Shown: positions 33,856 through 41,428 of the stretch, piece after piece | How the letters are laid out: every line of letters begins with the position of its first letter | Numbering within the stretch: position 1 is the stretch's first letter | Assembly (NCBI GenBank): GCA_900542835.1 | Contig: UQPB01000001.1 | Location: forward strand, 1 to 64,000 | Source: an uncultured Pelosinus sp. | Lineage (GTDB): Bacteria > Bacillota > Negativicutes > Sporomusales > Acetonemataceae | Reading direction: 5' to 3' | DNA length: 64,000 nucleotides | Notes under the pieces: generated by a model | The model's input: only the letters and a program-made list of their open reading frames with translations | The model's database searches: none | What the model was told of the DNA's origin: nothing | Translations under genes and position numbers: made by a program

Positions 33856-34137
33856 ATGGCTGTGACACGTGAAGAGTTGAAAAAAAGTGTGCGGCAGCGG
33901 CTGGGAACGATTAAAGGCCATGTTGCCGGGATTGAAAAAATGGTCGATGAAAATAAAGATTGCGAAGAGGTCCTCGTCCAGTTGAGCGCTATCGCCGGCG
34001 CGGTGAATAAGCTCAGCGCCCATATCCTGGAGAACTATGCCGGAGCCTGCCTGGAAGACGCGCGGATTACGGATGAGCAGGTACGGCAGCGCATGGAGAA
34101 TTTAACAAAGATGATGCTCAGCCTAGTTAGAAAGTAG
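33856..34137 (+). CDS. CsoR/CstR-family metal or persulfide-sensing repressor
   Basis: A 93-residue all-helical repressor of the CsoR/RcnR (DUF156) family: RQRLGTIKGHVAGIEKMVDE, then Cys in KDCEEVLVQLSAIAGAVNKL and a second Cys in YAGACLED. In copper-sensing CsoR a His four residues before the second Cys is a ligand; here that position is Tyr, so a Cys-Cys persulfide switch (CstR-like) fits better than Cu(I). The ATG at 33856 is used; a GTG at 33862 is better placed relative to AAGGAG and could be the true start. It is followed 22 bp later by a CoA-disulfide reductase-rhodanese gene. Confidence 0.88.
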   Translation: MAVTREELKKSVRQRLGTIKGHVAGIEKMVDENKDCEEVLVQLSAIAGAVNKLSAHILENYAGACLEDARITDEQVRQRMENLTKMMLSLVRK

Positions 34138-34159
34138 GGCATCAGGGAGGTGTTTAGTT

Positions 34160-35845
34160 ATGAACAGGATTGTTGTAATTGGCGGTGTGGCAGCCGGTCT
34201 GAAAGCGGCGGCAAAGGCGCGCAGAGGTGATCCCCATGCCAGCATTACTGTAGTCGACAAAGGGGAGATCATTTCCTTCGGCGCCTGTGGCATGCCGTAC
34301 TATGTCGCTGGCGATGTGCCTGAGATTGAAGCTTTAATGAGAACCGCCATGGGAAATATGCGCGATCCGGAGTATTTCCGCCACAGCAAAGGCATCACGG
34401 TGCTGACGCAGACAGAAGCCGTCGCTATTGACCGCCAGGCCAAGCAGGTGCAGCTGAAAAAGCTTGTCAGTGGTGAAACTGACAGTATTGCTTATGATAA
34501 ACTGGTAATCGCCACCGGCGCTTCTCCGGTCAAGCCACCGCTGCCGGGAGTGGAATTGGCAAATATTTACCCGCTATGGCGGCCGGAGGACGCTGTGGCC
34601 ATCCGGCAGGGAATTGAGCAGGGGCTCTTCCGGAAAGCAGTTATTATCGGCGCCGGTCTGATAGGCATGGAAATGGCCGAGGCATTGACAAAGCGGCAGT
34701 TGCAGGTGACGGTGGTGGAAATGAAAGAGCAAATGTTTCCCGCTTTCCTCGATCCGGAGATCGCCGCAATTGCCGCCAAATACGCAGCGGCAAAAGGCAT
34801 TGAGCTGCTGAGCGGCGAAACGGTCCAACGTTTTAGCGGTAATACGGTGGTAACCGGGGTAGTGACCGATAAGCGCACCTTGCCTGCCGATTTGGTTCTG
34901 CTGGCGGTGGGGGCGCGTCCCAATACCGAGCTGGCTAAGGCGGCGGGACTGGTGATCGGGGAATCAGGCGCGATTGCCGTTGACGACCAGCTGCGCACCA
35001 GCGATCCCGATATTTACGCCGGCGGCGATTGTGCCGAAAACGTGCATCTGGTATCCGGGAAAAAGGTATTCGCCCCCATGGGATCGACGGCCAACAAGCA
35101 TGGCCGGGTTATTGGCGAAAACCTTTGCGGCGGCCATGTCAAGTTCCGCGGCGTCCTCAATACAGTTGTCGCTAAAATTCATGATTTGACGGTGGGCAAG
35201 ACTGGGCTGAGTGAACGTGAGGCGAAGCAGCTTGGTTACGAATACGTTACCGCGATGATCGCCGGCGGCGACAAACCGCACTATATGCCTGGCTCCAGGC
35301 TGATCACAGTTAAGCTGATTGCCGAAGCCCAAACCGGCAGAGTGCTGGGACTGCAAGCGGTCGGTGAGGGTGAAGTCGCCAAACGCGTGGATGTGGTGGC
35401 AACGCTGCTGACCTTTGGCGGCAGTATCGACGATCTGTTCGCTGCCGACCTGTCTTACGCGCCGCCATATAATACGCCGATTGACAGTGTCGCGGTCGCG
35501 GCCAACGCTGTGATGAATAAGCTGGCCGGCCGGCTGAAAGGTATTTCGCCGCTGGCGGCCAAGGAAAAAATGGCGTCACGGCAAACTGTGTTTCTGGATG
35601 TGCGGACAGCCGGTGAATGCCGGCAGCTGCGGCTGGCAGACTGCCCCAAGGTTCAGTACATCCCGTTGGCAGGGTTGCGCAGCCGGCTGGCGGAGCTGAA
35701 CAAAGACGATGAAATTGTGGCGTTCTGCAAGGTCAGCCTGCGGGGCTATGAGGCGGAGCTGATTTTGGCCGGCGCCGGCTTTGAAAATGTCAAAGTGATG
35801 GAAGGCGGTGTCGCCGCTTGGCCGTTTGGCTGTGAGCAGGAGTAG
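34160..35845 (+). CDS. CoA-disulfide reductase-rhodanese fusion
   Basis: A 561-residue flavoprotein with a C-terminal rhodanese domain. N-terminal FAD site VVIGGVAAGLKAAAKARR; single redox Cys in SFGACGMPYYVAG (about 40-52), typical of CoADR; NAD(P)H site VIIGAGLIGMEMAEAL (about 162-177); second FAD motif DIYAGGDCAENVH near 288. The dimerisation domain ends near 450 and the rhodanese domain (about 470-561) has catalytic Cys in FCKVSLRGYEAE. Such fusions reduce CoA persulfide or disulfide, releasing sulfide. ATG with GGGAGG upstream. Likely controlled by the preceding repressor. Confidence 0.95.
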   Translation: MNRIVVIGGVAAGLKAAAKARRGDPHASITVVDKGEIISFGACGMPYYVAGDVPEIEALMRTAMGNMRDPEYFRHSKGITVLTQTEAVAIDRQAKQVQLKKLVSGETDSIAYDKLVIATGASPVKPPLPGVELANIYPLWRPEDAVAIRQGIEQGLFRKAVIIGAGLIGMEMAEALTKRQLQVTVVEMKEQMFPAFLDPEIAAIAAKYAAAKGIELLSGETVQRFSGNTVVTGVVTDKRTLPADLVLLAVGARPNTELAKAAGLVIGESGAIAVDDQLRTSDPDIYAGGDCAENVHLVSGKKVFAPMGSTANKHGRVIGENLCGGHVKFRGVLNTVVAKIHDLTVGKTGLSEREAKQLGYEYVTAMIAGGDKPHYMPGSRLITVKLIAEAQTGRVLGLQAVGEGEVAKRVDVVATLLTFGGSIDDLFAADLSYAPPYNTPIDSVAVAANAVMNKLAGRLKGISPLAAKEKMASRQTVFLDVRTAGECRQLRLADCPKVQYIPLAGLRSRLAELNKDDEIVAFCKVSLRGYEAELILAGAGFENVKVMEGGVAAWPFGCEQE

Positions 35846-35929
35846 CTTCACAGACTGGAGATTGGTCTTAAACGCCAGCGCCTGCGCGCTGCCCAGGCGC
35901 GGCATAGAGATTGCCTGCGTGTATAAATG

Positions 35930-35972
35930 AAAAGCGCATGAAGACAATCGCGGTTGTCTGTCATGCGCTTTT
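35930..35972. terminator. Bidirectional terminator
   Basis: AAAAGCGCATGA (35930-35941) pairs with TCATGCGCTTTT (35961-35972), with an inner GACAATCG/CGGTTGTC stem. It separates the CoADR gene from the convergent NifX-like gene. Confidence 0.88.
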
Positions 35973-35976
35973 TGGC

Positions 35977-36363
35977 TTAATGTCTGCCGCAGCCGTGGCT
36001 ATGGCAGTGGTGCTCATGGTGGCCGTCATGGCCGTGCTCACAGGTACTGCCAGCGTCGACGAGTTCGCCGCGCAGGTAAAGTCCGGCAAGCTGCTCAGGC
36101 GTATCGGACGGCGCGCCGCAGGTAATTTTCAAACCGCGGCTGGTAAGAATATCCCTGGCGGCTTTGCCCATACCGCCGGCAATAATATCGGTGCAGCCCT
36201 GGTCGGCCAGCCAGTTGGGAATGACGCCGGGAGCGTGCGGCGGCGGGGTCAGGTATTCTTGCCTGGCAATTCTGCCGTTCTCAACTGTGAGAATAGCAAA
36301 TTGCTCACAATGGCCGAAATGGGAACTGCGTTTTCCATTAGCTGCAGGAATGGCAATTTTCAT
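35977..36363 (-). CDS. NifX/NifB-type metal-cofactor-binding protein with His-rich tail
   Basis: A 128-residue protein of the dinitrogenase iron-molybdenum cofactor biosynthesis family (PF02579): KIAIPAANGKRSSHFGHCEQF at the start (His/Cys cluster ligands), then a GGMGKAARDILTSRGL block. The C-terminal 25 residues are rich in His and Cys (STCEHGHDGHHEHHCHSHGC), an evident metal-binding tail. No nif genes are here, so the role is probably Fe, Fe-S or heavy-metal handling. ATG start with AAGGTGTG upstream. It is followed upstream by TSCPD and DUF134 genes on the same strand. Confidence 0.9.
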   Translation of the reverse strand: MKIAIPAANGKRSSHFGHCEQFAILTVENGRIARQEYLTPPPHAPGVIPNWLADQGCTDIIAGGMGKAARDILTSRGLKITCGAPSDTPEQLAGLYLRGELVDAGSTCEHGHDGHHEHHCHSHGCGRH

Positions 36364-36417
36364 GGATCATCACACCTTTCTGGATAGCTTTATTTAGTCT
36401 CCGGCGCTTGTCGCGGA

Positions 36418-36657
36418 TTATTTCTCCCGTTGCTCCAGCGCCAGCGCCAGTTGATCGGCGCAGGAAGTCTGGTTGCGGCAAACGTTGCCTTTGAATTTGG
36501 CGATGACGTCTTCAACCGGCATGCCCTCCAGCAGCTTGCTGATAGCGCTCAGATTTCCCGGACAGCCGCCGACAAACTTTACGTTTTTGACCTGGTTATT
36601 TTCAACGTCAAAGTAAATTTCTTTGCAGCATACCCCTTGGGGAATATATTTGGTCAT
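36418..36657 (-). CDS. TSCPD-domain protein (TIGR03905-like)
   Basis: A 79-residue TSCPD-domain protein with Cys in QGVCCKEIYF, GGCPGNLSAISKLLEGM, KGNVCRNQTSCADQLALAL. TSCPD domains occur at the C-terminus of some ribonucleotide reductases and as free small proteins of unknown function; the Cys pattern suggests metal or Fe-S binding. The ATG at 36657 with AAGGAGG 9 nt upstream is the start; the longer frame upstream overlaps DUF134. It lies 4 bp after the DUF134 stop. Confidence 0.9.
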   Translation of the reverse strand: MTKYIPQGVCCKEIYFDVENNQVKNVKFVGGCPGNLSAISKLLEGMPVEDVIAKFKGNVCRNQTSCADQLALALEQREK

Positions 36658-36661
36658 TGCC

Positions 36662-37132
36662 TTAAACCTCCTTAATGGGCGAGCCTGGGTTTTCCGCAGG
36701 CTGCTGGTCGTCCCGGCAGGCATTGCCCTGACAGTCCGGACAGCATAAATCCTGGCAGCGCTGTCCGGTGCCGCGCGGCAAAGTCCATTTATAGCCGCAA
36801 TCGCGGCAGATAAGGTGTCGCAGGCTGGTCTGGCAGCGGGAGGCGACGCGGAAGCTGCCGCCATCAACGCGCAAGGCCTGGCCCTGCCATAAAGCGGAGG
36901 CTATTTTCTGATGCGCCGTATTGATAATACGGTGGAAGGTAGGGCGGGATACCGCCATCCGCTCCGCGGCTGCTCCCTGGTCCAACTGCTCGACGTCCGC
37001 CAGGCGGATAGCTTCCATTTCCTCAACGGTCAGAACAACTTCCTCCAGTGCATGCAGGGGCATCCCGGCCGGCTTGTAATGGGTAACCGGTGGCATTTGC
37101 TCGACCCGGCGTTGTTTCTGCGGACGTCCCAT
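36662..37132 (-). CDS. DUF134 HTH protein with C-terminal zinc ribbon
   Basis: A 156-residue DUF134 protein. The N-terminal winged HTH part starts MGRPQKQRRVEQMP and includes LTVEEMEAIRLADVEQLDQG and the recognition helix region AVSRPTFHRIINTAHQKIA. The extended C-terminus has CRDCGYKW and CCPDCQGNAC Cys pairs, a likely zinc ribbon or Fe-S site. DUF134 proteins regularly neighbour NifX-like proteins and MRP-type ATPases. The ATG at 37132 is 7 nt from GAGGAGG; a GTG two codons upstream is too close. Confidence 0.9.
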   Translation of the reverse strand: MGRPQKQRRVEQMPPVTHYKPAGMPLHALEEVVLTVEEMEAIRLADVEQLDQGAAAERMAVSRPTFHRIINTAHQKIASALWQGQALRVDGGSFRVASRCQTSLRHLICRDCGYKWTLPRGTGQRCQDLCCPDCQGNACRDDQQPAENPGSPIKEV

Positions 37133-37409
37133 TGCCACACCTCCTCGTTTTAGATTATGAAATATATTTCATAATAAATATAGATTAAAAAAGCAGCCGT
37201 GTCAAGTGTATATAGCAAGCTGCGATAAAAAAGGCAGCATATGCGTTTTTGCAACTTCGTTCGCTCACGAGGCGGCGCTATTGCCCTTTCCGGAGAAGGA
37301 GCCTGGTGCTCCATTTTTTCCCGACGGAATCACTGGCCGGCTGGTCAGCCGGTGCAGGCGGCCGTAGCGTTAACAGGCCCACTCGTGTGTTAGCTGCCGG
37401 AGAATAAAA
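37133..37409. other. Intergenic region left of the RNA locus
   Basis: No gene. An AT-rich leader (37150-37200) probably holds the leftward promoter of the DUF134 operon. A weak 5-bp hairpin with T-run lies at 37298-37319. Confidence 0.45.
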
Positions 37410-37445
37410 CCGTGGCCGTCTTCCGGTTTAGGGAGACGGCCACGG
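37410..37445 (-). terminator. Strong hairpin, probably a leftward terminator
   Basis: A perfect 12-bp stem (CCGTGGCCGTCT with AGACGGCCACGG), followed on the minus strand by UUUUAUU. It may end the leftward Spo0E-like transcript or simply insulate the RNA promoter. Confidence 0.65.
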
Positions 37446-37481
37446 TGACATAAAAAACACTTTTTTGTTGCCGGGAAACCA

Positions 37482-37490
37482 TGCTATACT
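37482..37490 (+). promoter_or_regulatory. Extended -10 promoter of the candidate RNA
   Basis: TGC-TATACT (TGN extended -10 plus TATACT). The -35 region is a T-rich run without a good hexamer. Start expected near 37497. Confidence 0.55.
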
Positions 37491-37496
37491 ATATGA

Positions 37497-37690
37497 AGAG
37501 ATAAGCCTTTTACCTTTTACTTGCCGGATAAGCCTGGTTTACGTGCAGGCAGTTACGGCTTTACCGGATTTGATCGCGGACCGGACCGGGGTGATTTGGC
37601 TATTGCTGGATTAATATGTAAACTAGTCGACTGTGTTTGACGCTCAAGCAAGCAGTGGGACTGGCGTGTTGGCACACGGCAGTCCTTTTT
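37497..37690 (+). ncRNA. Candidate orphan structured RNA, about 190 nt
   Basis: No open frame with a ribosome binding site exists between an extended -10 promoter and a strong terminator (12-bp stem 37658-37669 with 37674-37685, one mismatch, then TTTTT). An internal stem pairs CCGG..AAGCC (37524-37534) with GGCTT..CCGG (37557-37567) around a symmetric 2x2 loop. GATAAGCC is repeated at 37500 and 37527. The next gene downstream is on the opposite strand, so this is not a leader. I could not match it to 6S RNA or a known riboswitch. Confidence 0.5.
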
Positions 37691-37815
37691 CATACCCTGG
37701 TATTAAAAAGTATATAAACATCTATCTTGGCGGCTGCCGGAGTTTCGATCCCGGAAAACCATAGTTGCGATCTGGTGATAAAAAGGGGGTAATACAAGGA
37801 GGAAGCTTTATCAAT
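37691..37815. other. Intergenic region between candidate RNA and Spo0E-like gene
   Basis: No further feature is seen. A plus-strand AGGAGG at 37797-37802 has no following open frame. Confidence 0.4.
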
Positions 37816-37995
37816 CTAACAGGAGCTCAGTGATAGACTGCCAAGCTGCAGACGGAGAAATTGCACCAGTTTTTCGTCCAGTTCCTCGCTTAACGCGATT
37901 ACCTTGTGGTGGTCCAGTCCTTTTTGGGCGGCTTTGACATGCAGTGAGGCTCTCAGTGTTTCGATTTGTTCCAGCAACGCGGTAGTATTATCCAT
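37816..37995 (-). CDS. Spo0E-like sporulation phosphatase
   Basis: A 59-residue helical-hairpin protein of the Spo0E/YisI/YnzD aspartyl-phosphatase family (PF09388). Pattern: LLEQIETLRASLHVKAAQKG, then the diagnostic SEELDEKLVQFLR (SQELD-like motif). Spo0E members dephosphorylate Spo0A-P and delay sporulation. The ATG at 37995 is preferred because AAGGAGAGG ends almost at the earlier ATG (38001). Divergent from an XRE regulator gene 140 bp away. Confidence 0.92.
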   Translation of the reverse strand: MDNTTALLEQIETLRASLHVKAAQKGLDHHKVIALSEELDEKLVQFLRLQLGSLSLSSC

Positions 37996-38044
37996 CGGCA
38001 TCCTCTCCTTGAAAAATTATGTAATAAATTGCAATATAATACTA

Positions 38045-38072
38045 ATTATACCCATTAAAATATAATTTTCAA
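38045..38072 (-). promoter_or_regulatory. Promoter of the Spo0E-like gene
   Basis: On the minus strand, -35 TTGAAA (38072-38067), 16-nt spacer, -10 TATAAT (38050-38045). The region to 38130 is very AT-rich and must also hold the rightward promoter. Confidence 0.7.
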
Positions 38073-38135
38073 GGGTTATTTAATTATATGTGCTGGATAT
38101 ATTAATTTTCATTATCCTGTAAAAGAGGTGATACT

Positions 38136-38531
38136 ATGGCCTGTTTTACAGATAGACTCAATGAGCTATTTGAAGAGGCGAGAGATAGAAACTATCCGTT
38201 TTCGCGTGTGGATTACGCTAAGTTTTTGGGCGTCACTCATAATCAGGTCAGCGGCTGGCTTGATGGCAGAAGTGAACCCAGTATTAAAATGCTCCGCCAC
38301 ATTGCCAGAAGCCATAACGTTTCTTTGTCCTGGCTTGTGGGGGATACAAACATCAAACAGCCGGAATGCTTTCAGCCGGCGGCTGAACTGATTGCCAGAA
38401 TGGAAGGCATGCCGCCTCAGGCTCTGGATATTATCGGGGCGGTAATTGAGATGACGCGGTTTTATTACCGGAAGAGCCCGGCGGCAAAATGCGACGCGGT
38501 CCTCAAAACATCTTCTTCTGAAACTTTATGA
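38136..38531 (+). CDS. XRE-family HTH regulator
   Basis: A 131-residue protein. The N-terminal helix-turn-helix (about 22-70) reads DYAKFLGVTHNQVSGWLDG then SIKMLRHIARSHNVSLSWLV, typical of Cro/C1-type domains. The C-terminal half (about 78-115) is helical with no recognised ligand domain. ATG at 38136 with AGAGGTG upstream. It could control itself or the divergent Spo0E-like gene; this is positional inference. Its 3' end overlaps the convergent permease gene by 29 bp. Confidence 0.88.
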   Translation: MACFTDRLNELFEEARDRNYPFSRVDYAKFLGVTHNQVSGWLDGRSEPSIKMLRHIARSHNVSLSWLVGDTNIKQPECFQPAAELIARMEGMPPQALDIIGAVIEMTRFYYRKSPAAKCDAVLKTSSSETL

Positions 38532-39627
38532 CACTGACGGTCAGAACCGCGAAAATGTAGGCTGAGAGGGTCAGTACCTGCGACCAGAGAAAGTTGAGAC
38601 CGATTCCTTTGAGGATAATGCCGCGCAGGATTTCGAGATAAAAGGTGATTGGCATGAGGTAGCCCAGATAGTAGAAAAACGCTGGCATAGCCTCGCGGGG
38701 AAACATGAAGCCTGACAACAGTGTGCTGGGAAGAAAAATGAAGAAAGACATCTGCATGGCTTGCATTTGCGTCCGGGCCAGCGTTGAAATCAGTACGCCC
38801 AGTGCAAGTGAAGCAATAATAAAGAGGGTGGTCAGCGCGTACAGCAGGCCAATACTGCCGCGCAGGGGAACGTCAAATACCAGTGTTCCCACTAACAGTG
38901 CCAGTGTCGCCTGGGCATAGCCGACAAAAATATAAGGGATGATCTTGCCCAGCATGAGCTCATGCGGTTTCATTGGCGTAACCAAAAGCTGTTCCAGCGT
39001 GCCGCGCTCTCGCTCACGCACAATTGCCATGGAGGTAATCATGACGAGTGTCATTGTCAGGATAACGCCGAGTATTCCCGGTACCATATAAAAGGGTGAG
39101 ATAAAGTCAGGATTGTACCAGGGACGAATGCGAATGTCGAGGGGCGCCGCCACGCTCTTGCCGCTGATTCCCTGCAGCCGCTGCAGCAGGATTTCCTGTG
39201 ATTTAAGCTGGCCGATCATTTGAGCCGAAGCAATCGCCGACGAGGCGGACATGGAGTCAGAGGCATCGACAATGACCTGGACGCTGGCGCTGCGTCCGTG
39301 TTTTAGGCTTTCGGCATAATCGGGCGGGATGATGATGCCGACCCTGGCCTTGCCGCGCTCAATCGCGGTGTTGACTTCCGTAAAACTGGCGGCGGTAGCG
39401 GTGATATCAAAATAGCTGCTTGCCGTCAGGGTATTCAGCAAGTCCCGGCTTTCCTGCTGCAGCGACTGGTCAAAAACAATTGTCGGCAAATGTTTGACAT
39501 CGGTGTTGATGGCGAAGCCGAACAGCAGCAACTGCACGATCGGCAGCAGAATCATGATGCCAAAGGTCAGACGGTCCCGCCGCATCTGGATAAATTCTTT
39601 AACCAGAAGCGCCCGCAGCCGCTGCAT
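38503..39627 (-). CDS. ABC-2 type export permease
   Basis: A 374-residue permease: one N-terminal helix (about 20-42, GIMILLPIVQLLLFGFAI), a large periplasmic domain of about 130 residues, then five or six helices including the ABC-2 signature region MVITSMAIVRERERGTLEQL (about 195-214). It resembles YbhS/YbhR-type exporters. Last gene of the tetR-hlyD-ABC-ABC-permease operon; its start overlaps the ATPase stop (TAATG). Only one permease gene is present. Confidence 0.94.
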   Translation of the reverse strand: MQRLRALLVKEFIQMRRDRLTFGIMILLPIVQLLLFGFAINTDVKHLPTIVFDQSLQQESRDLLNTLTASSYFDITATAASFTEVNTAIERGKARVGIIIPPDYAESLKHGRSASVQVIVDASDSMSASSAIASAQMIGQLKSQEILLQRLQGISGKSVAAPLDIRIRPWYNPDFISPFYMVPGILGVILTMTLVMITSMAIVRERERGTLEQLLVTPMKPHELMLGKIIPYIFVGYAQATLALLVGTLVFDVPLRGSIGLLYALTTLFIIASLALGVLISTLARTQMQAMQMSFFIFLPSTLLSGFMFPREAMPAFFYYLGYLMPITFYLEILRGIILKGIGLNFLWSQVLTLSAYIFAVLTVSVIKFQKKMF

Positions 39628-40523
39628 TAAACCACCTCCCTGCGTTGCGATTTTACATAGTAGACAAAGACATCCTCAAGCGAAGGGGCCATAACCCGGT
39701 AGGCAAGCCCGGTATAGGCATCCAGTTGCTCAGGGGTAATTAACGCATGCACAGTTGTGCCATAAGGGTAGAGATCGAGACAGGGATAGCCGGCCAGCGT
39801 CTCCAGTAACGCCAGCGGTGAAGCGGCGTCAATTTCCAGCAGCAGGCCGGGCAGGTCTTGCTTCAGCGTATCCGGTGCGGCATCAGCGATCAGGCGGCCC
39901 TGATAAATAAATCCGATGGCATCGCAGTGTTCCGCCTCGTCCATAAAGTGGGTGGTTACCATGACCGTTGTTCCCGCTGCCGCCAGCTGGTAAATAATGT
40001 CCCAGAACAGGCGGCGTGAGGCGGGATCGACGCCGCCTGTCGGTTCATCCAGAAACAGCAATTGCGGCCGGTGCAGGATTGAGCAGCCCAGAGCCAGGCG
40101 CTGTTTCCAGCCGCCCGACAGGTTGGCGCTCAGCTCCTGACGGCGCTGCTCCAATCCGGCCATAGCCAGCATCTCTTCGATACGCTGCTTTTTGGCGGCG
40201 GGCGCGAGCCCGTACAGGCCGGCGTAAAAGTCCAAATTCTCCGCTACGGTCAAATCGTCGTACAGACTGAATTTTTGTGACATATAGCCAATTCTGGCCC
40301 TAATCGCGTCGCTTTCGCCGGCAAGATCGAAGCCGAGAATACGGCCGCTGCCGGCGGTAGGAGCAAGAATACCGCACAGCATGCGGATGGTAGTTGATTT
40401 TCCTGAGCCATTCGGACCCAGAAAGCCGTAAATGCTGCCGCGGCTGATTTGCAGACTGATCCTGTCTACTGCGGTAAAGTTGCCGAAGCTTCGGGTCAAT
40501 CCGACTGTCTCCACTGCGTACAT
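39627..40523 (-). CDS. ABC exporter ATPase (second)
   Basis: A 298-residue ATPase with Walker A GPNGSGKST (about 36-44), signature LSGGWKQRLALG (about 139-150), Walker B LLFLDEPTGGVD and H-loop VTTHFMDEAEHC. The CcmA/NodI-like group serves ABC-2 permeases. It corresponds to the C-terminal half of the double ATPase YbhF of E. coli. It follows the first ATPase gene by 2 bp. Confidence 0.95.
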   Translation of the reverse strand: MYAVETVGLTRSFGNFTAVDRISLQISRGSIYGFLGPNGSGKSTTIRMLCGILAPTAGSGRILGFDLAGESDAIRARIGYMSQKFSLYDDLTVAENLDFYAGLYGLAPAAKKQRIEEMLAMAGLEQRRQELSANLSGGWKQRLALGCSILHRPQLLFLDEPTGGVDPASRRLFWDIIYQLAAAGTTVMVTTHFMDEAEHCDAIGFIYQGRLIADAAPDTLKQDLPGLLLEIDAASPLALLETLAGYPCLDLYPYGTTVHALITPEQLDAYTGLAYRVMAPSLEDVFVYYVKSQRREVV

Positions 40524-40525
40524 GC

Positions 40526-41428
40526 TTACTCCTCCCTCTGTGCCGCCAGATTGACGAAAACGTCTTCCAGACCGGGTGGAATTTCCCGCAGTGCAAGCAG
40601 CGGAATTTCCGCCGCGGCCAGCGCCGCTCTGACCGCTTCGGCGGCGGTGGCGCTGTCGCTGACCGCAAGGTGATATTTACTGCCGAATACGTTGATTTCC
40701 CGCAGCGGCGCCGCGGCCAGAGCATGCTTTACCTGCCGTCCTGGCGCCTGCAGCTCCAGCAGTTTGTACGGATAAGCCTGTTTCAACTGCTGCGGCGAAC
40801 CGCAGGCGGCAATCTGTCCTTGATTAATAAACGCCAGCCGGCTGCACAGCTCCGCCTCGTCCATATAGGGAGTGGAGACAAAGATTGTCATACCCTCCTG
40901 GTTTAACCGGTAAAGCAGCTGCCAGAATTCACGCCTCGATACCGGGTCAACCCCGGTGGTCGGCTCGTCAAGCAAAAACAATTTTGGTCTGTGAAGCAGT
41001 GCTGCCGCCAACGCCAGCTTCTGCTTCATGCCGCCGGACAGGTTATCCGCCAGCCGGTCCTTAAACGGCAGCAGATTAGTAAAGGCCAGAATTTCCCGGC
41101 CTCGTTCCTCAATCTGACGCCGGGATGCGCCGTACAGTGCGCCGATAAAGCGGATGTTTTCAATCACGCTCAGATCGCCGTAAAGACTGAACCGCTGCGG
41201 CAAATAGCCGATGTGTTCCCGCACTGCTGCTGCCGCGGCGCTGTCAAGCAGTCTCACCGAGCCTGCGTTTGGGCGCAGGAGGCCGCAAAGCAGGCGGATA
41301 ATGCTGGTTTTACCAGCGCCGTCAGGGCCTACCAGACCAAAGATTTCGCCGGCGGCGACAGTTAAGGAAAGCCGGTCGACCGCCGTTAACGCGCCGAAAC
41401 GGCATACGACATTGTCCAGCTGGATCAT
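40526..41428 (-). CDS. ABC exporter ATPase (first)
   Basis: A 300-residue ATPase with Walker A GPDGAGKTS (about 34-42), signature LSGGMKQKLALA (about 135-146) and Walker B LFLLDEPTTGVD; H-switch VSTPYMDEAELC has Pro-Tyr in place of the usual His, a change often seen in one site of asymmetric ATPase pairs. This suggests one degenerate ATP site in a heterodimer with the next gene. The ATG overlaps the HlyD-like stop by 4 bp. Confidence 0.95.
   Translation of the reverse strand: MIQLDNVVCRFGALTAVDRLSLTVAAGEIFGLVGPDGAGKTSIIRLLCGLLRPNAGSVRLLDSAAAAAVREHIGYLPQRFSLYGDLSVIENIRFIGALYGASRRQIEERGREILAFTNLLPFKDRLADNLSGGMKQKLALAAALLHRPKLFLLDEPTTGVDPVSRREFWQLLYRLNQEGMTIFVSTPYMDEAELCSRLAFINQGQIAACGSPQQLKQAYPYKLLELQAPGRQVKHALAAAPLREINVFGSKYHLAVSDSATAAEAVRAALAAAEIPLLALREIPPGLEDVFVNLAAQREE

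Noticed and set aside
37497..37690. Identification of the candidate RNA as 6S RNA
   Set aside because: The length fits, but 5' and 3' ends do not pair and the 3' end is a self-contained terminator hairpin.
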